From Scilla litardierei (taxonomy: Eukaryota; Streptophyta; Magnoliopsida; Asparagales; Asparagaceae): 64,000 bases of DNA. The stretch is from contig CM061142.1 of NCBI GenBank assembly GCA_030789695.1, forward strand, positions 795,883,258 to 795,947,257. Reading direction: 5' to 3'. Under the pieces are notes generated by a model, which saw only the letters and a program-made list of their open reading frames with translations, was not told the DNA's origin and did not search any database. The translations under genes and the position numbers were made by a program. Positions 33,044-42,490 of the stretch are shown in pieces; the first letter of the stretch is position 1, and each line of letters starts with the position of its first letter.

Positions 33044-34117
33044 TGATGAGTGGATATTTTATACGTCTTTAGTGGGGTTTACTCATGTGTTATATCATGT
33101 AAATTCCTACATTTTATGCCACTTCATCATATTTATGTTCACTTTTACTCTTTAGGTGTTTGTGTGCGTTTCAGGTTTAATTCCAGCTAAAAAGAGCTAA
33201 CCGGAGTCAAATAATTGAAAGGAAGAAACTTGGCGAAGAAATGAAATTAAAAGAAGGAGAAATCAAAGAAAAGTAGTTCCACGTGACCGCGTGGGATACC
33301 CCACGTGACTGTGTGGAAGGGAGCCAAGAAGAACTCCAATGAAGCAGTTGGAGCATTCGACGCGACCGCGTGGACATGTCCCACATGGTCGCATCGGAAG
33401 AAGCAAAAGAGGAGTAAAAGGGAGCTGGAAAAAGTAGATCGACGCGACCATGTAGGACGAATGACACGACCGCGTCGAGGGGGTCAAGTTACTGGAATTT
33501 TGCAAATAATAGCGACGCGGCCGCGTCGATCAACCGCGTCGACTCACGCCACATCGACGTGACCGGGTCGACTTGCCTGCGACAATGTTGAATCCAATTT
33601 CCGAAGGCTCAAAAGTGTAACTCTCCACAGAACGACACGACCACATCGATTCTCGATGCAGTCGGGACAGGTCGGGTTTTGCTACGGACCTGTTAGGGTT
33701 TTGGTGTTCTACTTAAGAGATTCTGCGTCGCCACAGTGTGGGAGGCGACTAAGGGTTGCAATTTTACCCCAGTTTTACCACATTTCTAGTTTTCTAGGAG
33801 TAGATTAGATTTAGATTAGGTTTTATTGCTTTTTCCATCGATGTAAACGTGGAATTGACGACTCTATGTTGGATATCATTTGAGATAAGTATTTATTTTC
33901 TCTTTATTTCGTATATTATTATTGTTTGATTGTCTCCTTATTGTTCTTCTTGCTATTCTCTGCGGTTCTTCAATGTTTAGCGAAGAGATCTTCAACCATC
34001 TCGCGTAGCTAACCACAGCCTATGATAGAATAGTACTCAATTATCCAACATCCCCGCAGATGACCCGTATAGCGCTACGACGACACCGTGCGCTTGCGGT
34101 ATAAATATCTAGAGCTT
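33044..34117 (+). mobile_element. Athila-type LTR
   Basis: Starts TGATGAGTGGATATTTTATAC, a start very common in plant Athila-type LTRs, and ends with CACCGTGCGCTTGCGGTATAAATA (about 34085-34108), the characteristic end. No internal domain follows, so it is a solo or truncated LTR; no clear target duplication was identified. Confidence 0.7.
33277..33680. repeat. array of CGACGCGACCGCGTCG-type near-palindromes
   Basis: About ten sites such as CACGTGACCGCGTGG (33279), GACGCGACCGCGTGG (33359), GACGCGACCATGTAGG, CACGACCGCGTCG, GACGCGGCCGCGTCG (33513) and CGACGTGACCGGGTCG, in pairs about 20-30 bp apart. GC-rich islands in an AT-rich LTR. Confidence 0.8.
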
Positions 34118-34289
34118 TTGCTCGCACAACAAGTTTTCTTCTGCTGTTGCCATGGAGGTTGCGCTTGTCAAGAACTCATATACAATCAATTTGATCCACC
34201 AGCCATATTTATTCCTCCATATAGCTCGTCCCAAGAACTAGTGTATGACCTCCCAACAAGTCAACATCAGTTCCACCGAGCATTCCTCA
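34118..34289. other. unassigned spacer
   Basis: No gene or repeat recognised. It runs into an old Tat LTR remnant. Confidence 0.4.
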
Positions 34290-34560
34290 AACACGAATTA
34301 ACTTAAGCATCAAAGTGGATTTGGTCGAAACCCAGATCCGACCACCTGACAAGTTTCCTGTGTTACAAAACCCTGAGGAGATCGCTCGGCTACCGTTCGG
34401 CTCAACATCTATAGTACAGCTCAGAGCTCCATCTTCTCATAGTCAGCTCGACCGACGTCCAGAGGTCAGCTTTGTCTGCCATGTCAGCGACGTCCTTTCG
34501 GCTTCTCATCTGCAACGTTTGAGGTGGAAAACACCCTGAAACACGACTATCTACAACTAG
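34290..34560 (+). mobile_element. very old Tat-type LTR fragment
   Basis: CTTAAGCATC..GTGGATTT, the arms GGTCG/CGACC and CTGACAAG (34302-34353), then GGAAAACACCCTGAAACAC (34527-34545), follow the order of the fragment at 1-470 but with many changes. It lies 330 bp upstream of the host gene. Confidence 0.6.
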
Positions 34561-34895
34561 ATTGAGCCACTCGGAAGCAGTCTGCTTGCCCGAAAGATTC
34601 GAACCACACCGATTTTCACACGGAGCCACTCTCAAATAGAATTACCACGATGTTATATTCACCGCTGTTTGAAAACTTAACCACGACATGTTTCCTAAAG
34701 ATGCCTACCTAACCACGATGTCACATTCTAGGGTTCCAGTTCGTAGTCCCGAAGCCAATAAACGAGTCGGATAAGGTAGGCTGCGTCCCTACTTCGCAGG
34801 AAGAAGCTCTGACACGAAACAAACGGTCAACAAAAGAGTAGATTAAAATCTCACTTGCTCCCGTTCAATTCCCCACTCTCAATTCCAACCAAAAA
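34561..34895 (+). promoter_or_regulatory. promoter and 5' UTR region of the host gene
   Basis: No convincing TATA box. The last 40 bases are pyrimidine-rich, usual for plant 5' leaders, and the start context is AAAAAATGG (A at -3, G at +4). The old LTR fragment upstream could contribute promoter sequence. Confidence 0.4.
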
Positions 34896-36866
34896 ATGGA
34901 ACCCCAAGGAACAATCGTTTTCTCCACCATCGGATTGCCATTCTACGGATTTGACGTCTTCTCCGTCTCCCTCCCCTCCGCCCTCGACGCCGCAGTCGCC
35001 GATCTAACGGAGCGCCGTCATACCGACGGCCTCTCCGTCAACTTCAACGCCCAGTTCCTAGACGAGGGCCAAACCGTCGCCTTCGTCTCGGAGCGAACTG
35101 GTTCGTCCAAGCTCTACCGGACCGCCCCGAACAGCACCAAACCCGATCCACTCCCAGTTTTCCCCCAAAGCCTGTTTCACGATCGCCCCACGATAAAGAA
35201 CGGCCATCTCTACTTCGTCTCCGCCCACGAGAAACCCGACCGCTGGTTCAAGAGTTGGTCAGCGGTTTACCGTACAACGCTCGAGACTGAGCAAACGGTT
35301 CGGCTCACTCCGACCGGGTTCGCGGATCTCAGCCCGGCTGTTTCTAAATCGGGAAACTTGGTCGCCGTTGCTACGTTCGGATCGGGACCGTGGAGCGGAA
35401 ATTTCCTCGAGCTCGACACTGATATCGCCGTCTTTAGTCCTTCTGCTCCGTCGAAACGCGCCGTCGTCTGCCGTAATGGCGGCTGGCCGACGTTCGCTGG
35501 AGATTCGACCGTGTTCTTTCACCGCAAGGCCGATGACGGCTGGTTTAGCGTTTTCCGTTTGGATCTAACTGAAAATTTTGAACTCTCTAATGGAATTGTG
35601 TCGGAACCGAAACGGATCACGCCGCCTGGCGTGCATGCGTTCACGCCGGCGGCGTCGCACCACGGCAAGTGGATCGCGATCGCGACGAGGAGGAAGGAGA
35701 CGAAGTACCGCCACATCGAGATCTTCGATCTTGAAACTGAGAAATTTATTCCGATAACGGATGTCATCAACCCTAGCTTCCACCATTACAACCCGTTCTT
35801 CTCCCCGGTGTCCGGCCACCTTGGCTATCACCGCTTTCGAGGCGAATCGGCCGTCGGCGACTCGATCGTCCCTCACATAATGCCGGTAACATCCCCGGTG
35901 AAATCTCTTAGGATGCTCCGCACTCCGATGACTTTCCCTTCTTACTCGCCGGAAGGCGATTACATCGCGCTCAACGGCGATTTTTTCACGAGTCCGGGGC
36001 TGATGGTTCTCAAATCCGACGGTTCAAAAAGATGGACGCTGATGAAAGATGCGGGGGCATTTTGTACGGCGTGGAGTCCGACGGAAAAAGGCGTGATTTA
36101 TACGTCGGTGGGGCCAATATTCGCGTCGAGCCAAGCGACTGTCCAGATTGTTCGGGTTACTTTCGATGTGAGAGATCTTGACCATCGCGATGCGGTAACC
36201 GCCAATGTGAAGGTACTCACCAGATCGGACGTCGGCAACAACGCCTTTCCGTCATGTTCGCCGGATGGAAAGTCATTGGTGTGCCGATCTGGGAGGTCGG
36301 GGTATAAGAACCTCTACATAGTTGACGCCGTTAACGGAGAAACGGACGGTGGGGACGGGATCCGCAGGCTGACCGATGGTAAGTGGATCGACACGATGCC
36401 AAGCTGGTCGCCGGACGGTCAGCTTATCGCGTTCTCTTCGAACCGGCACAAACCAGAGGATTCGAGTGTGTTTAGCATCTACTTGGTTCGACCGGATGGA
36501 TCAGGGCTGCGACGTGTACATGTGGCGGGGCCTGATGGATCTGCTGACGTGGACAGGGAGAGGATCAACCACGTGTGCTTCAGTCCTGACTCCAAGTGGC
36601 TGCTTTTTACCGCGAATTTCGCTGCCGTTTCGGCCGAGCCGGTGTCGTTTCCGAACCAGTTCCAGCCGTACGGGGACCTGTACACGTGTCAGTTGGATGG
36701 GAGTGAATTGAGGAGGTTGACGTGTAATGTGTATGAGAATGGGACGCCGGTGTGGCCCTCGAGGGGTGGGGCCCTTGACGTTGGGTTAATTTCGTTGGAT
36801 GCCGTTGACGGGGATAAGCTGACGGGGCAGTTTGAGGAGGCCCGCTGGTTAACATGTGATATCTAG
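34896..36866 (+). CDS. DPP6 N-terminal/TolB-like beta-propeller protein
   Basis: One intronless frame of 656 residues. It begins MEPQGTIVFSTIGLPFYGFD..FSV; the first ATG has a strong context. Repeats of the WD40-like (PD40) type are visible: YSPEGDYIALNGDF (about 349), SCSPDGKSLVC (about 450), SWSPDGQLIAFSSNRH (about 503) and CFSPDSKWLLFTAN (about 554), with VRPDGSGLRRV and CQLDGSELRRLT between blades. It matches the plant family typified by Arabidopsis At1g21680 (DPP6 N-terminal domain-like), with RP(T/I)..GHLYFVSAHE.PDR(W/Y)FK and NGGWPTFAGDSTVFFHRKADDGW. The peptidase domain of true DPP enzymes is absent. No signal peptide is evident. Biochemical role unknown; a binding or scaffold function is likely. 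No break or odd codon use was seen. Confidence 0.93.
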   Translation: MEPQGTIVFSTIGLPFYGFDVFSVSLPSALDAAVADLTERRHTDGLSVNFNAQFLDEGQTVAFVSERTGSSKLYRTAPNSTKPDPLPVFPQSLFHDRPTIKNGHLYFVSAHEKPDRWFKSWSAVYRTTLETEQTVRLTPTGFADLSPAVSKSGNLVAVATFGSGPWSGNFLELDTDIAVFSPSAPSKRAVVCRNGGWPTFAGDSTVFFHRKADDGWFSVFRLDLTENFELSNGIVSEPKRITPPGVHAFTPAASHHGKWIAIATRRKETKYRHIEIFDLETEKFIPITDVINPSFHHYNPFFSPVSGHLGYHRFRGESAVGDSIVPHIMPVTSPVKSLRMLRTPMTFPSYSPEGDYIALNGDFFTSPGLMVLKSDGSKRWTLMKDAGAFCTAWSPTEKGVIYTSVGPIFASSQATVQIVRVTFDVRDLDHRDAVTANVKVLTRSDVGNNAFPSCSPDGKSLVCRSGRSGYKNLYIVDAVNGETDGGDGIRRLTDGKWIDTMPSWSPDGQLIAFSSNRHKPEDSSVFSIYLVRPDGSGLRRVHVAGPDGSADVDRERINHVCFSPDSKWLLFTANFAAVSAEPVSFPNQFQPYGDLYTCQLDGSELRRLTCNVYENGTPVWPSRGGALDVGLISLDAVDGDKLTGQFEEARWLTCDI

Positions 36867-36945
36867 TTTCTTTTTCTTTCCTGCTATTGCAATTTAAACT
36901 TGGCATTTGCTGTTTTTAAGATTGGGAACGGAAGACAAACGAGGG

Positions 36946-36951
36946 AATAAA
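36946..36951 (+). terminator. polyadenylation signal of the host gene
   Basis: AATAAA 80 bp after the stop codon at 36864-36866. A copia LTR begins ten bases further on, so cleavage probably falls at or inside that LTR. Confidence 0.65.
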
Positions 36952-36960
36952 ATTGTACTG

Positions 36961-37178
36961 TGTTATGAATGAGGGAGGCCTTTGGTTTCCCCTCCTTCAT
37001 TACCCACTATCATTAGTCCCCATTACTATGAGTAATGGGGACTCTTGGTCTCCTTTAGGCCTTTCATCTCCTCCCCTATATCAATATATAGAGAACCATG
37101 GCCTATGGCCATGGTTACTCATTCCTTTGGCTATGAATGCTTCTCTCTCTATCTCTTGAATCCAATTATCCTATAACA
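36961..37178 (+). repeat. 218-bp copia LTR with two perfect hairpins
   Basis: Starts TGTTAT and ends ATAACA (6-bp terminal inversion). Perfect inverted repeats: AGTCCCCATTACT at 37015-37027 with 37031-37043, and AACCATGGCC at 37094-37103 with 37107-37116. A TATA-like TATATCAATATATAG stands between them at 37077-37091. Confidence 0.75.
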
Positions 37179-37191
37179 CGTTATCAGCACG
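37179..37191 (+). promoter_or_regulatory. copia primer site, complementary to a tRNA anticodon arm
   Basis: CGTTATCAGCACG follows the LTR directly. Its complement CGTGCTGATAACG equals the anticodon arm of plant tRNA-Ile(AAU), CGTGCTAATAACG, except at position 34, which is inosine in the mature tRNA and pairs with the C here. Internal tRNA primers are known for copia of Drosophila. Confidence 0.55.
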
Positions 37192-37445
37192 TGTTCTCCT
37201 CGTGAGCACAAATTTTTCAACAAAATTTTCAATCCCCTACGCGCAAGGAATCTATAGTTACTGCGGCGAGGAATCTATTGGTTGCAGCGTTGCGGCATCC
37301 TCAAGGCGTTCGGGAGCTCGGATTTTTATCTACGGTCGTCCCTAGATCATCGATCTAGAGGTAAAATTTTATTTCCCGTAGATTACAATACATGATAATT
37401 TTTACATTGTTATAGTACAAGTAAAAATTAAAATGAAAAAAAACC
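37192..37445 (+). other. copia leader, first part
   Basis: Untranslated leader with no gene. Contains CGATCTAGAGGTAAAATTTT near 37352-37371, a possible 5' splice site. Confidence 0.5.
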
Positions 37446-37477
37446 CCCCTACTCTAACCCACCGCCGCCCCCCAGTC

Positions 37478-37508
<31 letters not shown>

Positions 37509-37582
37509 TCTGTCGCTGACCCACCGCCGCCCCCCCCAGTCGGGGGGCCTCTGTCGCTGACCCGCCGCCGCCCCCCCCCAGT

Positions 37583-37614
<32 letters not shown>

Positions 37615-38010
37615 CTCTGTCGCTGACTTGCAGCGCCCACCCCCCCAACGGGGGGGGGGGGGGGGGGGGGGGGGGTCCTCCGGCAGCGCCCCCCCGACGG
37701 GGGAGGCCGATTCGCAGCGCCCATCCCCCCAGCGGGGGGGTTACTCTGGCAGCGCCCCCCTGACGCGGGGGCCGATTCGCAGCGCCCCCCCAACGGGGGG
37801 GGGGGGGGGGGTTCCTACGGCATCACCCCCCCTGACGGGGGGGGCCGATCTGCAGCGCCCCCCAGCGGGGGGTTCCTTTGACAGATCGGCATCGCCTCCC
37901 CCCCGACGGGGGGGCTCTTCTCTGTCGCCTTCCACCCTCGCGGGGCGGCTGGGGGGGGGGGGGTATTTTACTCTGGCTGCTGCGTGGGGGGGGGGGGGGG
38001 GGGATTTCTG
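37446..38010. repeat. G-run/C-run tandem block
   Basis: About fourteen units of the type GTCGCTGACCCGCCGCC-C(n)-AGTC-G(n) or CAGCGCC-C(n)-GACG-G(n), with G runs from 6 to more than 30. Every unit pairs a C run with a following G run. All open frames here are homopolymer-rich (Gly/Pro) on both strands and are not genes. The longest runs may be inexact. Confidence 0.85.
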
Positions 38011-38437
38011 GCCACTGCCAGACTCAAATCAGTAACTAATGGTGTGGAGATTGTGGGGACAGACTTACGGTTTTTGGGGATTATTGGTTTTTCCCCAACC
38101 TAAAGTAGGCTAAATTTAATTAAAATTGATAGTTGGGCCAGAAGCCCATTTGTGAGTATCAATAACACAAAATATTTTAATTGGGCCTGCAGCCCCCATT
38201 ACCTAACGGTCAAAAATTATATTTAGCCTACTAAATAATTGCCTGAAGCCAATTCTTTAACGGGACTCTCCCCTGAGTAAAATCAAAAATAATCTTGTTG
38301 ACAAATTATTTTATACATCCCTCTTGCATATTATAATCTATATTTTACTAGGACTCTATTTTTAAAAATATAACCATCTCAAAGATCCTAAGACCGCTCT
38401 GCCGTTAGTCATCTAAGCTAACGGTGTATGACGTTTC
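38011..38437 (+). other. copia leader, second part
   Basis: AT-rich untranslated sequence without genes. It ends at CACGT (38438-38442), the target of the Tat element, and continues at 51062. Confidence 0.55.
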
Positions 38438-38442
38438 CACGT

Positions 38443-39517
38443 TGTTACGACCTAAAGATCGTTGGGGCCCGGCTCCCGCCCGGATCCGCTAACATATCCC
38501 ATTAACTCGCCCTGTCACAAAGGGGCCGCCGCCCCGAGAGTCCGGGGCATCACGGAGACAGGTGCGCCTGGCGGCGCTCCCCGAAACGGCCGAGGCGAAC
38601 AACTGTAGCCGGCCGAGGTGAACAACCGCAGCCGCCCGACCCACCGGGGGTAGCGCGTTAGGGGACGCTTGGGTAGCTAGGCTAGGCCTATTGACGGGCG
38701 CGGCTGGGCCGGACAACCCCCGACCGGAACGGCCCGTCCGATTCCCGCGAACCGCGGCGCCAAAAGTGAGCCAGACCTTTAGTTCGACGCTAACGACAAA
38801 CAGCCTAGGATAAGGACACGACTGACACATACGTCACCCGACCGCCTGACAAAGCACCCCCAGGCGGCTGACCTGACCGGCGGTTAGTGCTTTCGGCCCT
38901 GACATCCCGACAAAAGCACCCCTGGGCCGTTGCGCCGCCTGACAGAGGCAGGTCAGAAACTCCTGTTCCCGATGTCCTTGTCCGAAGCCTCCGCTGACAC
39001 CCGAGCCAGCTCAGCACACCTAGTCATCACCCGTCAGGTATAAATACCTCCTCTCCTCTTACGGAGAAGGGGTTAGAAAAACTCTCTCATCTTCTATCAT
39101 TCACACACGAGAGCAAAGGTCCTCCATATCTTTGTTCTCCCACCTATAGCTCGTCACGCGAGACGGACACACAGTTAGTCCGGCCGGCGTGTCTAGCCCC
39201 CCATTTAAGCCCTTTTACTGACTTAGGCATCGGAGGGGCTAAGGGTTGAACCCCAACCCCGCCCTTCTGACGAGTTGTTCGTGCTGCAGGAGAGCTCGCC
39301 CCTTGGCCAAAGTCAGCGTCAGCCTCCCGCCGTCCAACCTTCCTCAGCTGCGTCCGACGAGATACGATCCCGTGAGCTCCACCGGCAACGGATCCAACCT
39401 CTTCATCCCACTAATCACTTGTAAAACAGCCTACCTAACCCCTCATTTCCATATAACCACCGTGCCCTTGGTTCCCCATAATACAAATTCATTGTACGCG
39501 AGTTCCACCTCGTAACA
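38443..39517 (+). repeat. 5' LTR of the Tat element
   Basis: TGTTACGACC..CTCGTAACA. TATAAATA at 39039-39046 and hallmark CTTAGGCATCGGAGGGG with hairpin at 39222-39275. U3 contains related blocks ACAAAGCACCCCCAGGCGG and ACAAAAGCACCCCTGGGCC (38850 and 38910). Confidence 0.92.
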
Positions 39518-39519
39518 AT

Positions 39520-39537
39520 TGGCGCCGTCTGTGGGAA
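39520..39537 (+). promoter_or_regulatory. primer binding site of the Tat element
   Basis: TGGCGCCGTCTGTGGGAA, two bases after the LTR, the standard Tat-lineage primer site. Confidence 0.88.
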
Positions 39538-39552
39538 CGAAGGGTCACACCC

Positions 39553-41480
39553 ATGTTAGACTCCATGCCGATTCCGCGGAACCCTGACCACGGCAAAGAT
39601 CCCGTGGGACAGGAACCGCTCTCTTTGCAAATTACTCCGGCGTCCGACGCCCTCCCGGGCGTGGGCACCGAAACTGAACCTACTTCATCCTACGTCGTCT
39701 TGAAAAGCTTCGAGGCTGTCACTCAGGCCGGGGGAGGCTATCAGACGACCGGAACGGGGCCGCCGCCTGGCCCCTCGGAGCCCCAGAACGTGAGGCGGAA
39801 CCTCCGCCTTTAGTTCGAGGAGGAGGGAGAAAACAGGGGGCTCGCGGAGGAGATTGCGGCCCAGCAAAGGCTCCTGGAAGAGGAGATGGAAGTTGCACAG
39901 CGGTGGAGGCGCCTAGGGGAGGCGGCCGCGGTGCAAAGGCGTGAGGACGAGGCGGCCGAGACCGCCCGGAGGGCCTACCAGGAAGAGGAGGCCGCCCGCC
40001 ACCAACTCCGCTTCATTGTCGCGGAACGCGAGAGGCTGAGGAGAGAAAACAGAAGTAACCAAGAGGTCTTTGAAGAGACGGCGATGGGCCGACGGCCCGG
40101 GGGCGGATGGGACCCGTTGCTGAACCGGTTCCCGCATGGAGAGGGCGACCCGCACCACCAGCACCACCCCTCCGATACCCTGCACGAGGAAGCCGTTTGT
40201 CGACAGCTACGCTTCCTCACCGCCGAGCGCGAAAGGCTCCTCCGCGAGAATCAGGAACGGATGGAGGCCCGAGGAGAGTTAGCCGGGAGGCACTGGCGCC
40301 GGGAGAGCCGTAGCCCACAACCCGTCGAGTCCTCGGCCCAGGAGAGGAGCCCCGTCAGACGACCGTCGGGCTACTCCCCGGAGGCGGGGGACCGTGGTCG
40401 GCCGTGGCGTGATCGGAGCCGGACCCCCGAGTGGCAGAGGGGGGAGGCCCCGGATCGCCCTACCTATCCGGAGGAGGCCACGCCGCTCGCACGGTGGATC
40501 ACGTCCGCCCCAAGGCCCAAAAGGTTCAAACCCCCCCTCTTGGCCACATACAACGGGAGAGGCGACCCCCTCACGCACGTGCAACAATACCGAGGGGCGA
40601 TGGAGGCGCAGGATGTGGACGAGGCGTTCCTATGCCGGCATTTTTCCCAAAGCCTGAGGGACGCCGCGCTGGACTGGTACTTCGGCTTGCCCGCGAGATT
40701 CGTCGGGAGCTTTGGCGAGCTGTCGCACAAGTTCTGCCAAGAGTTCCGGGCCGGGCGGACAAAGAAGAAGCCTTTGGACTATCTCTGCACGATAGTCCAA
40801 GGAGAAGGGGAGAGAACGGGAAGATACCTCCGCCGCTTTCAGGAAGAAAGGCGGGCGGTGGTGACATGCGGCGATGAGGTGCTAATGCTGGCATTCAAGG
40901 CAGGGTTGCGGACTCGGAGCCTCCACAAATCCCTTCTCCGGGACCCGCCGACCGACTACGAAGCACTGGTTGCAATGGCGGAGAGGCACGCATTGGCCGA
41001 AGAGACCCTCGGTGCAAAGGCCGTATTTCCCCCGGCGAAACCATCCCAGGACGGACCCCGACCGCCCCCTCGGCCGAGGCAGGAAGAGAGGGGCCGAGGG
41101 CGCGATCAGATGGCCCTACCGCGGCAGGAGCCGCCCGAGCCTCGTCCACGAGATCGCCTCGGCCCGACGCGCGAGATCGCCCCGACGCGGAGGCCCCCCG
41201 GAGTCATCCCAAGACGAGAAGACCCCCCACTGACGCATTACACGTGACTCAATGCCCCCATGATGGAGGTGCTGGCCGCGGCGGCAAGGGCCGGGCTACT
41301 GCCGGAGCCTCCCCGGGAGATGAGGACGGACCCAGCGAGGCGGGACCCCCGGAGATACTGCCGTTATCACCGGGACCACGGTCACGACACCGACCGCTGT
41401 TACTCCCTCAAAAGAGAGATCGAACGACTGATCCAGGCGGGTCACCTGGGGAACTTTGTCGCGGGAAGGCGGGGGTAGCG
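39553..41480 (+). pseudogene. Tat gag
   Basis: The frame opens at ATG 39553 (MLDSMPIPRN). TAG at 39811-39813 and TGA at 41245-41247 interrupt it; otherwise it stays in frame to 41478. Residues about 87-240 are a charged coiled coil with an internal duplication (HQLRFIVAERERLRREN and CRQLRFLTAERERLLREN). The capsid core follows: PLLATYNGRGDPLTHVQQY, DAALDWYFGLPARFVGSFG, HKFCQEFRAGRTKKKPLDYL and TGRYLRRFQEE. The end holds CRYHRDHGHDTDRCYSLKRE and IERLIQAGHLGNFV, the Tat substitute for a zinc knuckle. Role: capsid protein. Confidence 0.85.
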
Positions 41481-42490
41481 ACAGGCGAGAGAGACCTCCT
41501 GGAGGAGGAGGGACGGGGTCCGCCGGCAAACAGCGATAAGGAGGAGCCCCGCCCCCCGAAAGCAGTCATGCGAATTGAGATGATAACTGGAGGCCCAACC
41601 TCGGTGGGACGGGCACCCGCAATCCTGGAGGCCGAGGCCCGACAGGTGATGGTGGCGGGCGCCGACCGCCGACCGAAGCGAAGGAAGATACCCCGACCCC
41701 CGATCACCTTTACCGAGGAGGACGGTCGGGGGGCACGGAGCCAGAACAATGACGCCCTCGTCATCGAGGCTCGGATTGGGGCGATCGACGTCGGCCGGCT
41801 CCTGATTGACATCGGTAGCTCCTGTGACATCCTGTTTCTGACAACGGTCGAGAGGATGGGGTGGGGGCGCGCAGACTTGGAGCCCTGTGTGGGCCCTGTC
41901 GCGGGCTTCACCGGTCATGTGATCCCCACCGAGGGAACGATCACCCTGCCCATGACCCTGGGGGAGGCGCCGATGGTCGTCACCAGGGAAGCGCAATTTG
42001 TCGTCGTCAACGTCGCCTCGGCGTATAACGGAATCATAGGGCGTCCATATATGACGGCCATCGAGGCGCTCCCCAGCCTGCAACATCAGACGATGAAGTT
42101 CCGGACCCCGCGGGGGGTGGGACAGGTGCGGGGAGGACGGCAGGTGCCCGGAGACCACAACCAGGCGCCATCCCTGCCCAGGAGCCCGAGGCGGCCCCTG
42201 ACGGCTCTCATCCCTGACGAGAGGGAGGACTTCTGCGACCAGCGGCCGACCCCGGCAGAGGAAGTGGAGGAGGTCCCAGTGGCCTCGGACGAGGAAAAAA
42301 CCGTCTCCGTCGGGACGAAACTCCCGTCCGCGTTGAGGACGGCCCTCATTGCCTTGCTCCGAGAAAACGCGGACATATTCGCGTGGTCACCCGCAGACAT
42401 GCCTGGGGTGGACCCAAGAGTAATCTCCCACAGGTTGAATGCGGACCCGGAAGCCCGACCTGTCCGACAGAAGAAGAGAAGTGCAGGGGG
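41481..42490 (+). pseudogene. Tat protease and linker
   Basis: It reads in a different frame from gag (shift in the G run near 41470). NDALVIEARIGAIDVGRLLID is followed by IGSSCDILFL, where the active site should be D(T)GSS, so the Thr is replaced by Ile. GFTGHVIPTEGTITLPMTLG and YNGIIGRPYM follow, then the linker EKTVSVGTKLPSAL and ENADIFAWSPADMPGVDP that leads into RT. It ends in a second G-run shift near 42490. Confidence 0.82.

Noticed and set aside
35259..35876. Antisense frames within the host gene
   Set aside because: No start context or homology; GC-rich third positions of the real gene leave the opposite strand open.
37449..38035. Proline- or glycine-rich open frames in the G-run block
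   Set aside because: Homopolymer translation on both strands with no start context or family features.
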